From assembly GCA_019454605.1 (NCBI GenBank), contig JACFNZ010000001.1:186001-250000 (forward strand): DNA of 64,000 bases, written 5' to 3'. Of this stretch, positions 36,761 to 47,298 are shown one piece after another. Under the pieces are notes generated by a model, which worked only from the letters and a program-made list of their open reading frames with translations, ran no database searches and was not told where the DNA came from. The position numbers were made by a program, and so were the translations under genes. Source of the stretch: Candidatus Altimarinota bacterium. Its GTDB lineage: Bacteria; Patescibacteriota; Gracilibacteria; BD1-5; UBA6164. Position 1 is the first letter of the stretch, and every line of letters begins with the position of its first letter.

Positions 36761-37732
36761 ATGGTGTCATTATTAGATTTTTGAGATCAAATAAGCTTTA
36801 CAACTGAAAATCCTATTTCTAAAAATGATTTATTAATTACAAAAATTAATAATTTATTAAAATGAGTATGAAATAATCAAGATATACAAAGTTATTTTAA
36901 AGCTAATTTTGGTAAAGAATTAGATAAAAATAATAAAAATGAACTATTAAAAGTATTTTCAGATTTATATTTTAAAAAATATCCTCAAACATTAACTAAA
37001 TACTTAAAAGATTTAAACAAGCCTATTGATTTTAATTCAAGAAAAGAAATATATAAAACATTTAAAGATGATAACTATGTTTGAAGTGCAAGACAAAATA
37101 TAGAACTACATAAATATTTAATTTGAAAATTTGAGTGAGAAAAAATATTACAAGAAGTTAAAATCACAAAAGAAACTCAAAGTAATTTATGAAAATTAGA
37201 TTTAGATATTGAAAACTGAATTTGAAATATAGGTAATATAAAAAAAGAGAATAATAATAATAATAATGAAATACCAAATGAAGAAATATTATTAAATCCA
37301 GAAAAAATAAAATCAAAACCTTATAGAGTTAGCCCAAGATGAACAACAATGTGTTCTTTTACAGCAAGAAAAAATCTAGAAAATTTATGAATAAATGATT
37401 ACATGCAGTGAAATGCTAAAGCACTAACAAGACAGTTAGAAAAAAATTGAGCTCCTAAGTTTAATGATTTTGATAGTATAAATAGCCACTTAAATAGAGA
37501 AGATTGAAATGTCTTTGATATTTACCCAAAAACTAAAAATTGACATAGATCAATATGCTTTGCAGGAAAATGAGCAAATTGAGAAAAAGAATTTTTTGTG
37601 CTTGACCCATATTATTCTTGATGAAAAAGCACTTCTCCAGTCCCCTTAAATGAATATATAAATAACAATAATTTTTGATGAATAGTTGTTAATACTCAAA
37701 ACTATAATGTTTCAAATGAAAAATTTACTTAA
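36761..37732 (+). CDS. Putative papain-like cysteine peptidase
   Basis: 323 aa, not matched to a named family. A helical N-terminal half (1-150) leads through an Asn-rich linker (about 165-172) to a C-terminal domain. There G-T-T-M-C-S-F-T-A-R-K-N-L (Cys about 200, starting a helix), G-H-R-S-I-C-F-A-G (His about 261) and F-F-V-L-D-P-Y-Y-S (Asp about 283) appear in the Cys-His-Asp order and spacing of papain-fold peptidases such as C39 or NlpC relatives. It could process a neighbour's surface protein or wall peptide. The catalytic assignment is inference from spacing. It has its own promoter and is followed 19 bases later by a small gene. Confidence 0.6.
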
Positions 37733-37751
37733 TTATAACTTAATTAATATT

Positions 37752-38213
37752 ATGGAAAATATAAAAGAAAATAATTTATCTTCTATTGAAGATAAATTAA
37801 ATAAATTAGATCAAAAATTAGAAAAATTAAACAATGAAAATTATAAATTCTCTTACGAAAAAGATAATAATTGATTATTTTATCCTAAAATAAATTGAGA
37901 AAAATTAGAAATACCATTTGAGAATTGAAAGGATTTAATAGAGGCTTTAGTATTTTTAGAGTATTTAATGAAATTTTATTTAAGTTTATGAAATAAATGA
38001 AAGCTCTATGTAAAGGAAGATATTTGGACTAAATGAGAGTTAGTTCCTGCTTTAGATATATATGTTGATGATAATAATATACTAATTCCTGATACTATGT
38101 TTTTAAGAGCAGAGACTATTACAAAAAAATTTAAAATAATAGATTCAAGAGATAAAATGATTGCTTGAGAAATTGCTGATTTTTTAAATAAAGTATTAAA
38201 TATTTCAAAATAA
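37752..38213 (+). CDS. Small soluble protein, partner of peptidase-like gene
   Basis: 153 aa, not recognised. An N-terminal coiled coil (about residues 10-35) is followed by a compact domain with L-I-E-A-L-V-F-L-E-Y-L-M-K-F and a C-terminal L-V-P-A-L-D-I-Y-V-D segment. No membrane helix. It is the last gene of the unit and could be a chaperone, inhibitor or immunity-like partner of the preceding peptidase candidate. This is inference from the pairing alone. Confidence 0.65.
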
Positions 38214-38216
38214 ACT

Positions 38217-38244
38217 TTGACAAAAATATTAAAAAGCATAAAAT
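38217..38244 (+). promoter_or_regulatory. Promoter of the HMA-TauE gene
   Basis: TTGACA at 38217-38222, 16-base spacer, TAAAAT at 38239-38244, directly abutting the palindrome. Confidence 0.65.
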
Positions 38245-38259
38245 ACCTATACTATAGGT
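38245..38259. promoter_or_regulatory. Operator-like palindrome ACCTA-N5-TAGGT
   Basis: Half-sites ACCTA and TAGGT, 5-base spacer, inside a longer near-palindrome. Sits right after the -10 of the metal-handling gene. The same half-sites and spacing recur at 41513-41527 before the VKOR gene. It could alternatively form a hairpin in the leader. Confidence 0.6.
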
Positions 38260-38283
38260 ATTTTTAAATTAAAAGAAAAAATT

Positions 38284-39573
38284 ATGAAACAAAAACTTCC
38301 TGTGTATGGTATGCATTGTAAATCTTGTGAATTATTACTTGACTCAAAACTTAGTGAAATATCTTGAGTAAAAGTAAAAAAAGTATCATTTAAAGATAAT
38401 TTTGTAGAATTTGAAATAGATGATTTAAAAAATTTAAATAGTGTTAGAAAAACTATTTCTTCTTTATGATATGATTTGGAAAAAAAGAAAGTTAAGAAAA
38501 ATAATATTTTTGATTATATAATTATATTTTTAATATTTATAATTTTTTGAATAATTTATAAATTATTTTGAGATAATAATTTATTTAGTAGTTTTTGAAA
38601 TATTGCAAATCCTAGTTTAATAATAGTTTTACTTATATGAGTTGTAGCATCTTTGTCAACATGTTTAGCTGTAACTTGATGAATTGTTATATGATTTTCG
38701 AAATATTTAGATAATTCTAAAGGGAATTTATCACATTTTTTTATACAAATAAAATTTCATATTTGAAGAATATTATGATTTGCTATTTGATGAGGAATTT
38801 TAGGGTTAATTTGATGAACATTGTGAAGTATAGTTATGTTAAATAAACTATTATTGTTAATAACTTGATGATTTATGCTTTATATGTGATTGCATTTATT
38901 ACAAATCATCCCATCAATAAAATTTACTTTACCAAAATTTATTTGAAATAAAGTATTAAATATAAAAAACCCTGCTTTTGCTCCAATAGTATGAGCTTTA
39001 ACTTTTTTCTTGCCTTGTTGATTTACTCAAAGCATGCAAATGTATGCTGTTAGTTCTTGATGATTTATATCTTGAGCTTTAATTATGGGAGCATTTGCAC
39101 TATGAACTATGCCTGTTTTATTTTTAGTTGGATTTTGATCTAGCTATTTTAAAGATAAAAATATAAAATATATAAATATGGTTATGTGAGTAATTGTTAT
39201 TTATTTTTGAATATTTATGCTTAGTTGACTTGCAAACCTAATTTCATTTAAAAAAACTCCTTCTCAAACAAATCAAAATATAGTAAATGAAAATATATCT
39301 TATGAACAAAAAACTATTTTACATAATTGATGGAGTTTGTGAGAAAAAGAAATTTATTTAAAAGCATGATGATACTATAAATTAAACATAATTCCAACAA
39401 AAAATTGAACTTGATGTATGAGTACTTTATTAATACCTTGAATTGATGAAACTCCACATAAAATAATAGCTTGAGAACCTATCTCTATACTTATAAATGA
39501 TGCAAAACCTTGAAAATATAATATAGTTTGTTCAACTATGTGAATGAAACAATGAGAAATAATAATAAATTAA
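38284..39573 (+). CDS. HMA + TauE/DsbD-like + cupredoxin-like copper-handling membrane protein
   Basis: 429 aa. An N-terminal heavy-metal-associated domain has the G-M-H-C-K-S-C-E motif (about residues 10-16). Six to seven membrane helices (about 80-310) resemble the sulfite exporter TauE/UreH-DsbD family, with P-C-G-F-T-Q-S-M-Q in one loop. The C-terminal domain (about 330-429) looks like a one-domain cupredoxin: G-T-G-C-M-S-T-L, then Y-N-I-V-C-S-T-M-G-M. It most likely moves or sequesters copper at the cell surface. This three-part layout is known from other bacteria as TauE/SafE proteins with an HMA domain. Regulated by an upstream palindrome. Confidence 0.82.
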
Positions 39574-39606
39574 AATAGCAGTAGATTAAACTACTGCTAT
39601 TTTTTA
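39574..39606. terminator. Shared terminator of convergent genes
   Basis: AAATAGCAGTAG stem with ATTAAA loop and CTACTGCTATTT, T-rich both ways. The stop codon of the wecG-type gene lies in the stem. Confidence 0.8.
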
Positions 39607-40322
39607 AAATATAAATAATAAAATACATAAAAACTATTTACTACTTTATAAAAATTTTTTCTAGGATTTAAAATAAATCTAAACATCCACTCGAGTTTTA
39701 AATCTTGAATAATTTTTGGAGCTCTTTTTTCCTCTCAAGCCCAAAAATCAAAAGTTCATCATTGTGAAAATGTAAGTAGTTTATATTTTTTAAGATATTC
39801 TATATGTCAAAGAGCCCATTTTTCTTGTTTTGGAGTTCAAAGTCAAAGTAAAAATATATTAATTTTGTCTTTATCTAAGTTTTTTAATTTTTCAAAATCA
39901 AAATCACTATATCAATTTTGTGCATAAAATACATCTAAATTGTATTTATCTTTTAAATAAATAATAGTTTTTTCTATTACTTCTTCTTTTGCTCAATAAA
40001 GTATTAAATTTATATCTTTAGGCTTTAAGCTAGAGATTAAAAATTCTCAAAAATCAGTTCAATTAAGATTGTGTAACTTTAACTTAAAATATTTTTCATA
40101 ATACATTTTTAAAGCTATCCCATCTGGAAGTAAAAAATCACATTCTTTTAATGATTTAAAATAATTAGTATCTATATTTTTTCAAGATAAAATTCAGCAT
40201 TTAATTAAATTTGCAAAATAAATATAATTTATAACTCAATATCATTTTTTTTTATAAAGCTCTAAAATATCATCTAAAGCCTTTTGCTTATTATTTTTAT
40301 AGATTTTTTCAAGTATTGTCAT
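39597..40322 (-). CDS. WecG/TagA/CpsF-family glycosyltransferase
   Basis: 241 aa, normal for the family. L-L-P-D-G-I-A-L-K-M, N-L-N-G-T-D-F, I-F-L-L-G-L-G-T-P-K-Q-E-K-W and F-S-Q-G-G-T-F-D-F-W-A-G are the family signature, with the conserved catalytic Asp and Thr positions. It transfers N-acetylmannosaminuronate or N-acetylmannosamine to lipid-linked precursors in surface polymer synthesis. It is divergent from a GT4 glycosyltransferase, so the two may build one surface glycan. Confidence 0.9.
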
Positions 40323-40396
40323 TTTAGTTTTTTATTAATTTAATACATTTTAAAAAATCTTTTTATAAATCAAAACTTTTTTATATAATCAAACTT

Positions 40397-41509
40397 ATGA
40401 AAAAACTAGAAAATAAAAAAGTAGCAATAATTTGCGATTGGTTAAAAGATTTTGGTTGAGCAGAAATAGTAATATCTCATTTAATGGAAATTTTTCCAGA
40501 TGCAGATATTTTTTCATCTGTGTTTTTTATGGGTGAAAATAAAATTTTTCTAAATAAAAATATAAAAACTTCTTTTATACAAAAAATTCCTTTTTTAAAT
40601 AAGTCTCATAAACTTGCTCTAACTTTAAGACCAATAGCTTTTGAATCATTTGATTTATCAAGTTATGATATAGTTATTTCATCTTCTTCTGCTGAAAGTA
40701 AATGAATTATAACAAAACCAAATACAATTCATTTTTCTTATTGTCATACTCCAACTAGGTATTTTTGGAGTCACTATCATGAGTATATAAATATGTTAGA
40801 GTTTTGATTTTTAAATCCTTTAGCAAAATATCTTATACCAAAAATAATTAATAAATTAAGGATTTGGGATTATATAGCTTCTCAAAGAGTTGATTATTTT
40901 ATAGCAAATTCTCAAAATACAAAAAATAGAATTTTAAAATATTATAACAAAAATAGTGAAGTTATATATCCTTGAATTGATATAAAAAGCATTCCTTTTA
41001 GTGAAGAAAAATGAGATTATTATTTTTACAATTGAAGATGTGTTCCTTATAAAAAATTTGATTTAATAGTTGAAGCTTTTAATAAAAATTGAAAAAAAAT
41101 AATTATTGAAACAAATACAGATAATAAACTTTATAGAAAATTAAAAAGTATTTCAAATTCAAATATTATATGGAAATTTAATCTTCCAAAAGATGAGCTA
41201 AATAACCTACTATCAAAAGCTAAATGATTTATTTTCCCAGTTGATGAAGACTTTTGACTTGCTCCAATATTTGCAATGGCTAGTTGAACTCCTGTTATTG
41301 CTTTAAAGAAATGATGAGCTTTAGAAACTATAATTGATTGAAAAACTTGAATATTTTTTGATAATCAAAATATAAGGCAATTAAATAATGCTTTAGAAAA
41401 ATTTGAAACTATGGAGTTTGATGCAAAATATATAAGAAATTATTCTTTAAATTTTGATAAAAAAATATTTAAGCAAAAAATAGTTGATTTTATAGAAAAT
41501 AAAATATAA
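40397..41509 (+). CDS. GT4-type glycosyltransferase
   Basis: 370 aa. Rossmann-like GT-B protein: W-L-K-D-F-G-G-A-E near the N-terminus, C-H-T-P-T-R-Y-F-W (about 115-125), F-I-A-N-S-Q-N-T (about 170), Y-I-G-R-C-V-P-Y-K-K, then F-P-V-D-E-D-F-G-L-A-P-I-F-A-M-A (the E-x7-E-like donor site) and G-K-T-G-I-F-F. Resembles mannosyltransferases annotated as WbaZ-like. It transfers a nucleotide-activated sugar in surface polysaccharide synthesis. Its 3' end contains the promoter of the VKOR gene. Confidence 0.9.
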
Positions 41510-41512
41510 TAC

Positions 41513-41527
41513 ACCTACTATATAGGT
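41513..41527. promoter_or_regulatory. Operator-like palindrome ACCTA-N5-TAGGT, second copy
   Basis: Identical half-sites and spacing to 38245-38259. It lies just after a TTGATT/TATAAT promoter (about 41484-41510) and before the VKOR gene, so one repressor may control both genes. Confidence 0.6.
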
Positions 41528-41552
41528 ATTTTAACTTTTAATAATAATTTAT

Positions 41553-41990
41553 ATGAAAAAATTATATGCAATTTTTGCTTTAGCTATAGTTGCTATGTGA
41601 AATGCAATTTATTTAACAATTTCTGCATTTAATTATGCATCTTGAGATAAATCATCTTTATTTTGTGATATAAATAATACTTTTTCTTGTAGTACATTAT
41701 TTTCTTATGATTTTGCAACTATATTTTGATTACCATTTCCTGCTATAGCAATGATTGTATACCCAATACTTGCAATTTTAGCAATTGTTTGAGCTATATA
41801 TAAATTAAAATGATTATTTAAAGTTATTTTAACTATTTCTATAATGTGAATAATGTTTAATTCATATATCATATACAATGAATTTCAAGTAATGGTTTTT
41901 TGTCCTGCATGTCTTTTTTGTACTGTTATTATTATAACTATTGCAATAATGAGTTATATATGAAATAAAGAAGAAAAGAGATTAAAATAA
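41553..41990 (+). CDS. VKOR-family disulfide bond oxidoreductase
   Basis: 145 aa with four membrane helices. The C-P-A-C motif (F-C-P-A-C-L-F-C) near the C-terminus is the VKOR quinone-reactive pair, and two loop cysteines (F-C-D-I-N-N-T-F-S-C, about residues 37-46) form the shuttle pair. VKOR re-oxidises thiol oxidases using quinones, so extracytoplasmic disulfides can form. The thioredoxin lipoprotein at 49181 is a possible partner. Shares an operator-like site with the copper-handling gene. Confidence 0.88.
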
Positions 41991-41996
41991 TAGTTT

Positions 41997-42053
41997 AAAA
42001 AAATAGTATATAAAAAAACAAAGCAATTTTGCTTTGTTTTTTTATATACTATT
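41997..42053. terminator. Strong bidirectional terminator between VKOR gene and recA
   Basis: About 24-bp stem (AATAGTATATAAAAAAACAAAGCAA and complement) with a short loop. It overlaps the recA stop codon. Confidence 0.85.
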
Positions 42054-43025
42054 TTTAATTATTTCTTCTATTTCTTTAGAAATATCTTTATTTTCAAGTA
42101 AAAATGATTTCACATTTTCTCTTCATTGTCACATTTTAGTATCTCAAAATGAGTAAAATGATCATGATTTTTTAATTATTTCAAGTTCACTTCAAATATC
42201 AACTATCTCTCAAACTTTTGAAATTCATTCATTATACATTACATCAAATTCTGCTTCTTTAAAAGGTGGAGCTATCTTGTTTTTAACTACTTTTACTCTA
42301 GTTCTATTTCAAGTATTTTCTTTATCTACTCAACTTCAAGATTCTATTTTGTCTTTTCTTCTTACTTCAAGTCTTTGAGATGCATAAAACTTTAGAGCAT
42401 TTCATCATGTAGTAGTTTCTGGATTTCAAAACATAACTCATATTTTCATACGAATTTGATTAATAAAAATAACACTACATCAAGATTTTGCAATAGGTCA
42501 AGTTATTTTTCTTAAAGCTTGACTCATAAGTCTTGCTTGTAATCACATATGACTATCTCACATATCTCATTCTATTTCTGCTTTTGGTGTTAAAGCTGCA
42601 ACTGAATCAACAACTATCAAATCAACAGCTCAAGATCTTACTAAAGCGTCTACTATTTCAAGTGCTTGTTCTCAATAATCTGGTTGAGAAATAATTAAAT
42701 TATTTATATCAACTCATATTTTTCTAGCATATTCTGGATCAAGAGCATGTTCTGCATCAATAAAAGCACATACTCATCAAGATTTTTGAACTTCAGCAAT
42801 TGCATGCAAAGTTAAAGTTGTCTTACCTGATGATTCTGGCCCGTATATTTCAATTATTCTTCATTTTGCATATCATCCTCAAAGTGCTAGATCTAAAGTT
42901 AATGATCATGATGAAGAAGTTTCAACATTCATTGATTCTTTTTCTCATAGTTTCATAACTGATCACTTTCAAAATTGTTTTTCTATCATTAAAAGAGCTT
43001 GATTTAATGCTTCTTGTTTATCCAT
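42042..43025 (-). CDS. recA: Recombinase RecA
   Basis: 327 aa. Walker A G-P-E-S-S-G-K-T-T, A-F-I-D-A-E-H-A, L-I-I-S-Q-P-D-Y-G and V-D-S-V-A-A-L-T-P-K are all present, with loop L2 further on. Forms filaments on single-stranded DNA for homologous recombination and repair. The C-terminal acidic tail is short, ending in I-K-N-S-I. The minus-strand start ATG at 43025 is preceded by an AT-rich region without a Shine-Dalgarno sequence. Confidence 0.97.
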
Positions 43026-43099
43026 ATTTTTTTATTATTTAATAAAGTATACACTTAGTATATATACTATTTATATAAAATCAAATTTATTTTATTTTT

Positions 43100-43327
43100 T
43101 TATTGAATTTTATTTTTATAATTCTCTTTTATTCCCTCAAAAGTTCAAATTGATATATTTCATCAATTACATAAAGGGCAAATAAATTTGTATCAATTTG
43201 GATTTTTCCTAATTGCTTCTACTAATTTTTCACAATCTTTACAATAAAAAGAAATATCTCATCTTTCTAAAGAAAAATCTTCTCTTTTTTTAAATTCATC
43301 AATATTTACTAAATCTTTATAATTCAT
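43100..43327 (-). CDS. Small zinc-ribbon protein
   Basis: 75 aa. Two CxxC pairs (F-Y-C-K-D-C-E about residues 28-33, and F-I-C-P-L-C-N about 47-52) form a zinc ribbon. The second half contains G-G-N-I-S-I-G-T. Function unknown. Such proteins often bind nucleic acid or act as adaptors. The gene lies 11 bases after the exonuclease gene's stop. Confidence 0.8.
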
Positions 43328-43338
43328 ATATTTTTTTA

Positions 43339-43947
43339 TTAAAATAAACTAAGTATTTCTTGTTTTTTACTTTCTATATTTATAATTTTTTTATTATATA
43401 ATTCTAAAAACACCTTTAATGTAGCCTCTACATCGACAATAGCATCATGAGCTCAAATAAAATATTCTCAAAACAATTTTTTATATAATTCTCAAAGTTT
43501 TGGATATTTAAATCTTTCTCAATTTCACTTTAAAGCACAAAAATCAACTGTTGTTTTCATAGTACAAAAAACTTGCTTTGGTTTATATAAAAACTCTAAA
43601 CCTAGTCTTTTTAGTTCTATTTTTAAAATATCTTCATCATACTCTATATTATGTCAAACAACAACATCAACTAAATTAATAATTTCCAAAAATTGTTTTA
43701 TAAAATCCTTTATTATAGGCGAATTTTTTACATCAATATCATAAATATGGTGGACTAAACTTGCATCATAAGGTATTGGTATTTTTGGGTTAATAAATTG
43801 ATTAATTCTTTTTATTTCAGTCCATTTTCAGTTATTTAACTCCCCATAAATTCAAGCAAATTGGACTATATGAGGTTGAACATCTAGTGAAGTATCTTTT
43901 TTATTTATAAATCAAGTTGTTTCTGTATCAAATACAAATATTTTCAT
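43339..43947 (-). CDS. DnaQ-like 3'-5' exonuclease
   Basis: 202 aa. DEDDh motifs are in order: F-D-T-E-T-T-G (residues 6-12), G-H-N-I-E-Y-D-E-D (about 115-123) and H-D-A-I-V-D-V-E-A (about 170-178). It degrades DNA 3'-5', either as the proofreading epsilon-like subunit or as a separate RNase T/exonuclease. No polymerase domain is attached. Followed by the zinc-ribbon gene. Confidence 0.88.
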
Positions 43948-44004
43948 TTTTATTTTTTCTTTTTTACTAAATTATTTACCTGTAAGTTTATTAGAAAAAT
44001 AAAA

Positions 44005-44030
44005 AAAAGCAAACTAAATTTGCTTTTATA
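44005..44030. terminator. Hairpin after the sigma4/HARE gene
   Basis: AAAAAAGCAAA stem with CTAAA loop and TTTGCTTTT, overlapping the stop codon. Confidence 0.65.
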
Positions 44031-45096
44031 AACTATCTTTTAATGCATAATAATTTCTTCAAACTCTTGAAATTATAGATTTATTTTGTAAATTCATATA
44101 AATAGTTGTATTTTTAACTTTTCTAACTTTTAATACTTTATTTACAATTTCTTCAGTAGTCATTGGATCTTTATTTTTTTTAAGTATATCAACAATTACA
44201 TCTAAAACTGTCCCTGGTTTATAAATTCCCCAATCTTTTAGTGCATATATTCATCTTCAAACAAGTACAAACTCTTGATTTCTAATTAATTCATTATGAA
44301 CTGTATTAACTTTTACTTTTTCATCATTAATCTTTGAAATATTATTTGCAATAGAAACAAAATGCATTGGAATTTTTTCTTTTCTCAAAATATAAACTGC
44401 TTTATCTTTTAGCGTTTTTGGGTTTAGAATTTTCCATTTTTCAAGTCAAATAAGTGTTTCTTCTCAAAAAACAATATCTTCATATGATTCTAAAACATTA
44501 TCAATAAAAGAGTTTTTTAATTCAGGTTTTTTTAAATTTATTTTCACCATTTCAAATAAATTTATTTTCTCCATTACATCTTTTTTCTTTTTTAAAATAG
44601 ATATTGCTTCTTTATAAACTAAATCAATAGTTTTTTTTGAAATTTTTGGTAGATAAAAATATGTTCTAGTTCAAAGTTTTGGTTTTGATTTTACTATATC
44701 AAAATCTGATTGAATTATAGTTTCAATTATTGATGAATTTATATTTTCATCTAAATTATATCATTTTATAATTTTATTTATAAGTTTATCTCTAGTTAAT
44801 AATCATCATTCTTCTTCAAGTAATTTTTTTGTAAATTCTTGAATTCCAACTAAAGTAGTTGCTTTAATAATTCTTCAAATTTTTTTAATTCAAGCATCTT
44901 CAATTTGCCTTACCCTTTCTCTTGTGATAGATGGAGAAAATGAATTTCATATATTTTGTAATGTTTCTTTTTCAGAGTAAAGTCAAACTCTTTTGGATAT
45001 GACATCTTTTTCTTTTAAAGACAATGTTTTTAATACTTCTTCAAAAGTATTTATTATAGAATTTTTTGTAATATCTTTTATTTGCATATTTGTCAT
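44026..45096 (-). CDS. Sigma70 region 4-like + HARE-HTH regulator
   Basis: 356 aa. Near the N-terminus (about residues 20-75) is L-S-L-K-E-K-D-V-I-S-K-R-V-G, then S-I-T-R-E-R-V-R-Q-I-E, the helix-turn-helix of sigma region 4. No region 2 is present, so it cannot be a complete sigma factor. The C-terminal part (about 240-350) carries two HARE-type winged helices, with P-M-H-F-V-S-I-A-N and P-M-T-T-E-E-I-V-N-K-V-L. The same combination occurs in other CPR genomes. It probably acts as a transcription regulator or RNA-polymerase-associated factor. Confidence 0.8.
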
Positions 45097-45166
45097 AGAA
45101 ATAAGATTAAGAAAATATTATATAATGCTTTTTAAACAAAAGTCAAATGAATTTGTTTAAAAAATG

Positions 45167-45754
45167 TTAAAAAGGTAATTTCATATTGCTTTTATTTTTA
45201 TTTTCAGTTTCTGAAATATTATCTCAAAAATTATCATCAATATAAATTGAGGTTTTTGTTTTTGAGTAAATATTTAAACTAACTCAAAAAAAAGATAAAA
45301 TATATCAAACAATTGTAAGTGGTAGTCATTGTCATAAAATAATTCACTCTTTAAAAAATGATATATTTTCAATTATAAATATAGTGTTTATTGAAAATAT
45401 TATTCAAAATAATATAAAAAATAATATTATATAATCATCTTTTACTTGTAAGTTTAAAAATATTTTTAAAGAATTTTTAAATTTTTTTGAAAAAATTAAA
45501 AATAAAATACTTAAATTAAGTAATAATAAAATATATCCTGTAATTCAAATTATCTGATGAAATCAGCTTCATATAAATTTTCAGTCTACTGCTAAAAACC
45601 AATTTAAAAACAATCATATAGTCGATAAAATAACTCATATAATTATTATTTTTAATGAATTTTTTATATTTAACCATTCAAATTTTAAAAAATATATTAT
45701 ATTTAATAAAAATTTTTTTGTTTTCCTATTTTTTGCACTTATTTTATAAGACAT
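45167..45754 (-). CDS. Four-helix membrane protein of unknown function
   Basis: 195 aa. Four to five hydrophobic helices (about residues 33-52, 65-90, 105-130 and 138-160) with a basic N-terminus and a soluble Asp/Asn-rich tail. Not recognised. It is divergent from the prepilin operon and shares the intergenic region at 45755-45931, so a link to pilus biogenesis is possible. Confidence 0.7.
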
Positions 45755-45804
45755 TTTTATTTAAAAATTATTTTTAAATTAAAGCTTTTTTACATAATTT
45801 TTGA

Positions 45805-45853
45805 CAAAAGTAAAGTTTGTAGTTATTTACTTTTATTATATTTATTGTATAAT
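45805..45853 (+). promoter_or_regulatory. Prepilin operon promoter with inverted repeat over the -35
   Basis: TTTACT (45826-45831), 16-base spacer, TATAAT (45848-45853). The -35 lies in the right arm of the inverted repeat AAAAGTAAA...TTTACTTTT (45805-45833), a likely repressor site. Confidence 0.5.
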
Positions 45854-45931
45854 ATCTATTAATAAAATTATTATTTTGCAATTTGATTTTTTTAATTAAA
45901 ATAAATTAAAATTATAAATTTATAAAACAAA

Positions 45932-46177
45932 ATGAAGAAAGTAAATAATAAGTTTTTTGACCTAATATTGTTTTTTTTAAGTTTTTTATTTGCAATTTAT
46001 AGAAGCTTATTATCTTTATTTAAAAAAAAATCTGCTATAAAAAAATCAGGTTTTTATGATAGCATTGATTATATTTTTAGAATTTGGCCTAATAACTTTT
46101 GGAAAGATATAAAATTTTACAAGATTTGATATTTTCTATGATGATTAATTAAATATATATTTTATAAAAAAAAATAA
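45932..46177 (+). CDS. Small membrane protein at start of prepilin operon
   Basis: 81 aa. A hydrophobic helix (about residues 9-30) with a basic flank, a soluble middle, and a second hydrophobic stretch (about 66-76) that exists only if TGA is sense. Not recognised. It ends 1 base before the prepilin gene, so it belongs to that operon. Confidence 0.65.
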
Positions 46178-46178
46178 T

Positions 46179-47288
46179 ATGAAAAATAATAGTTGATTTA
46201 CATTAATTGAAATACTTGTTTGAATTTTGATATTTATAATAGTGATATTATGATGATTCCAAGCGCTATCATCTCTTACTTTATGAAAAGTAAAATTAAT
46301 TGAAAAAACAAATATAACAAAAGATATAACTTATTTTACAGAAAAACTTTTTGATGAAATAAAGGCTTGATGAACTATCGATTATGAAGAGTATTTTAAT
46401 AGACTAGTTGTTTGAAATAACACTTCATCTTGATATTATATAAAAAATACTTGATTTTGAAATTTTTGAAGTTGATGAAGTGTTTGAAGTAATAGTTATT
46501 GAGATAATTATTACTATTGTAGAAGTAGTAATTGAACAAATATGTGAACTTGATGATGTTATAATAATAATTTTAATACTTATTCTAACTCAACTTTAAC
46601 AAAACCACAAAGATACAATCAATATACTCTTCAGTTTGTAGATTATAATTCTGACCAAAATGCTGATTTGTGAGATGAAAATTGAGATGGGAAAATTACT
46701 TGAGATAAAGATGATGAACATCTTTGAGAATGACCTTTAGTTTTTACTTGATGAGAAAATATAAAAGAACTTTATTTAATTTCATGAGATTGAAAAAAAA
46801 GGACTTTATTTAGATGGAGATGGGAAGAAGATATGTGAAATAAACCACCAACAGCTACTTGTAATTCAACAGCTTTTTGATCTTGATGTATTTGAACTAT
46901 TGAGATATTAAAACTAGAATGAAAAGATTGGTGAGTAAATCACAACAAGACTTCTTCTTGAGCATATGATTGATTAATTGACACTTGGATTATTGACCCT
47001 AATTATTGAACTTGAACTGAAGTAATTGCTTGAGCAACTAATTATAATTATTGGCAAAAATTATTTCCAGATACTATTTCTGTTTCTGATTTTAAAGTAT
47101 ATTTATATCCAAATATAAACTCAAAATATGGATGGAAAAACTTAACAAATTCAACTAATATAAACCCTTATGTAAAACTTTCTATAACACTAGAACCATC
47201 TTGGAAAAAAAGATCTCAAATGAAATGACCTCCTATAAAATATACTATAAATACAACTATTAATCTAACAGATTACTTTAGTAAATAA
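46179..47288 (+). CDS. Type IV prepilin-like protein (PilW/PilV class)
   Basis: 369 aa. The class III signal S-G-F-T-L-I-E-I-L-V-G has Gly at -1 (a TGA codon), Phe at +1 and Glu at +5. A long hydrophobic helix follows. The large C-terminal domain is rich in Gly, Asn and Trp and has an acidic repeat D-E-N-G-D-G-K-I-T-G-D-K-D-D that looks like a calcium-binding loop. Prepilin peptidase cuts after the TGA-coded glycine. It would be a minor pilin or pseudopilin of the pilus driven by the PilB-like ATPase. Confidence 0.88.
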
Positions 47289-47298
47289 TATAAAACTT

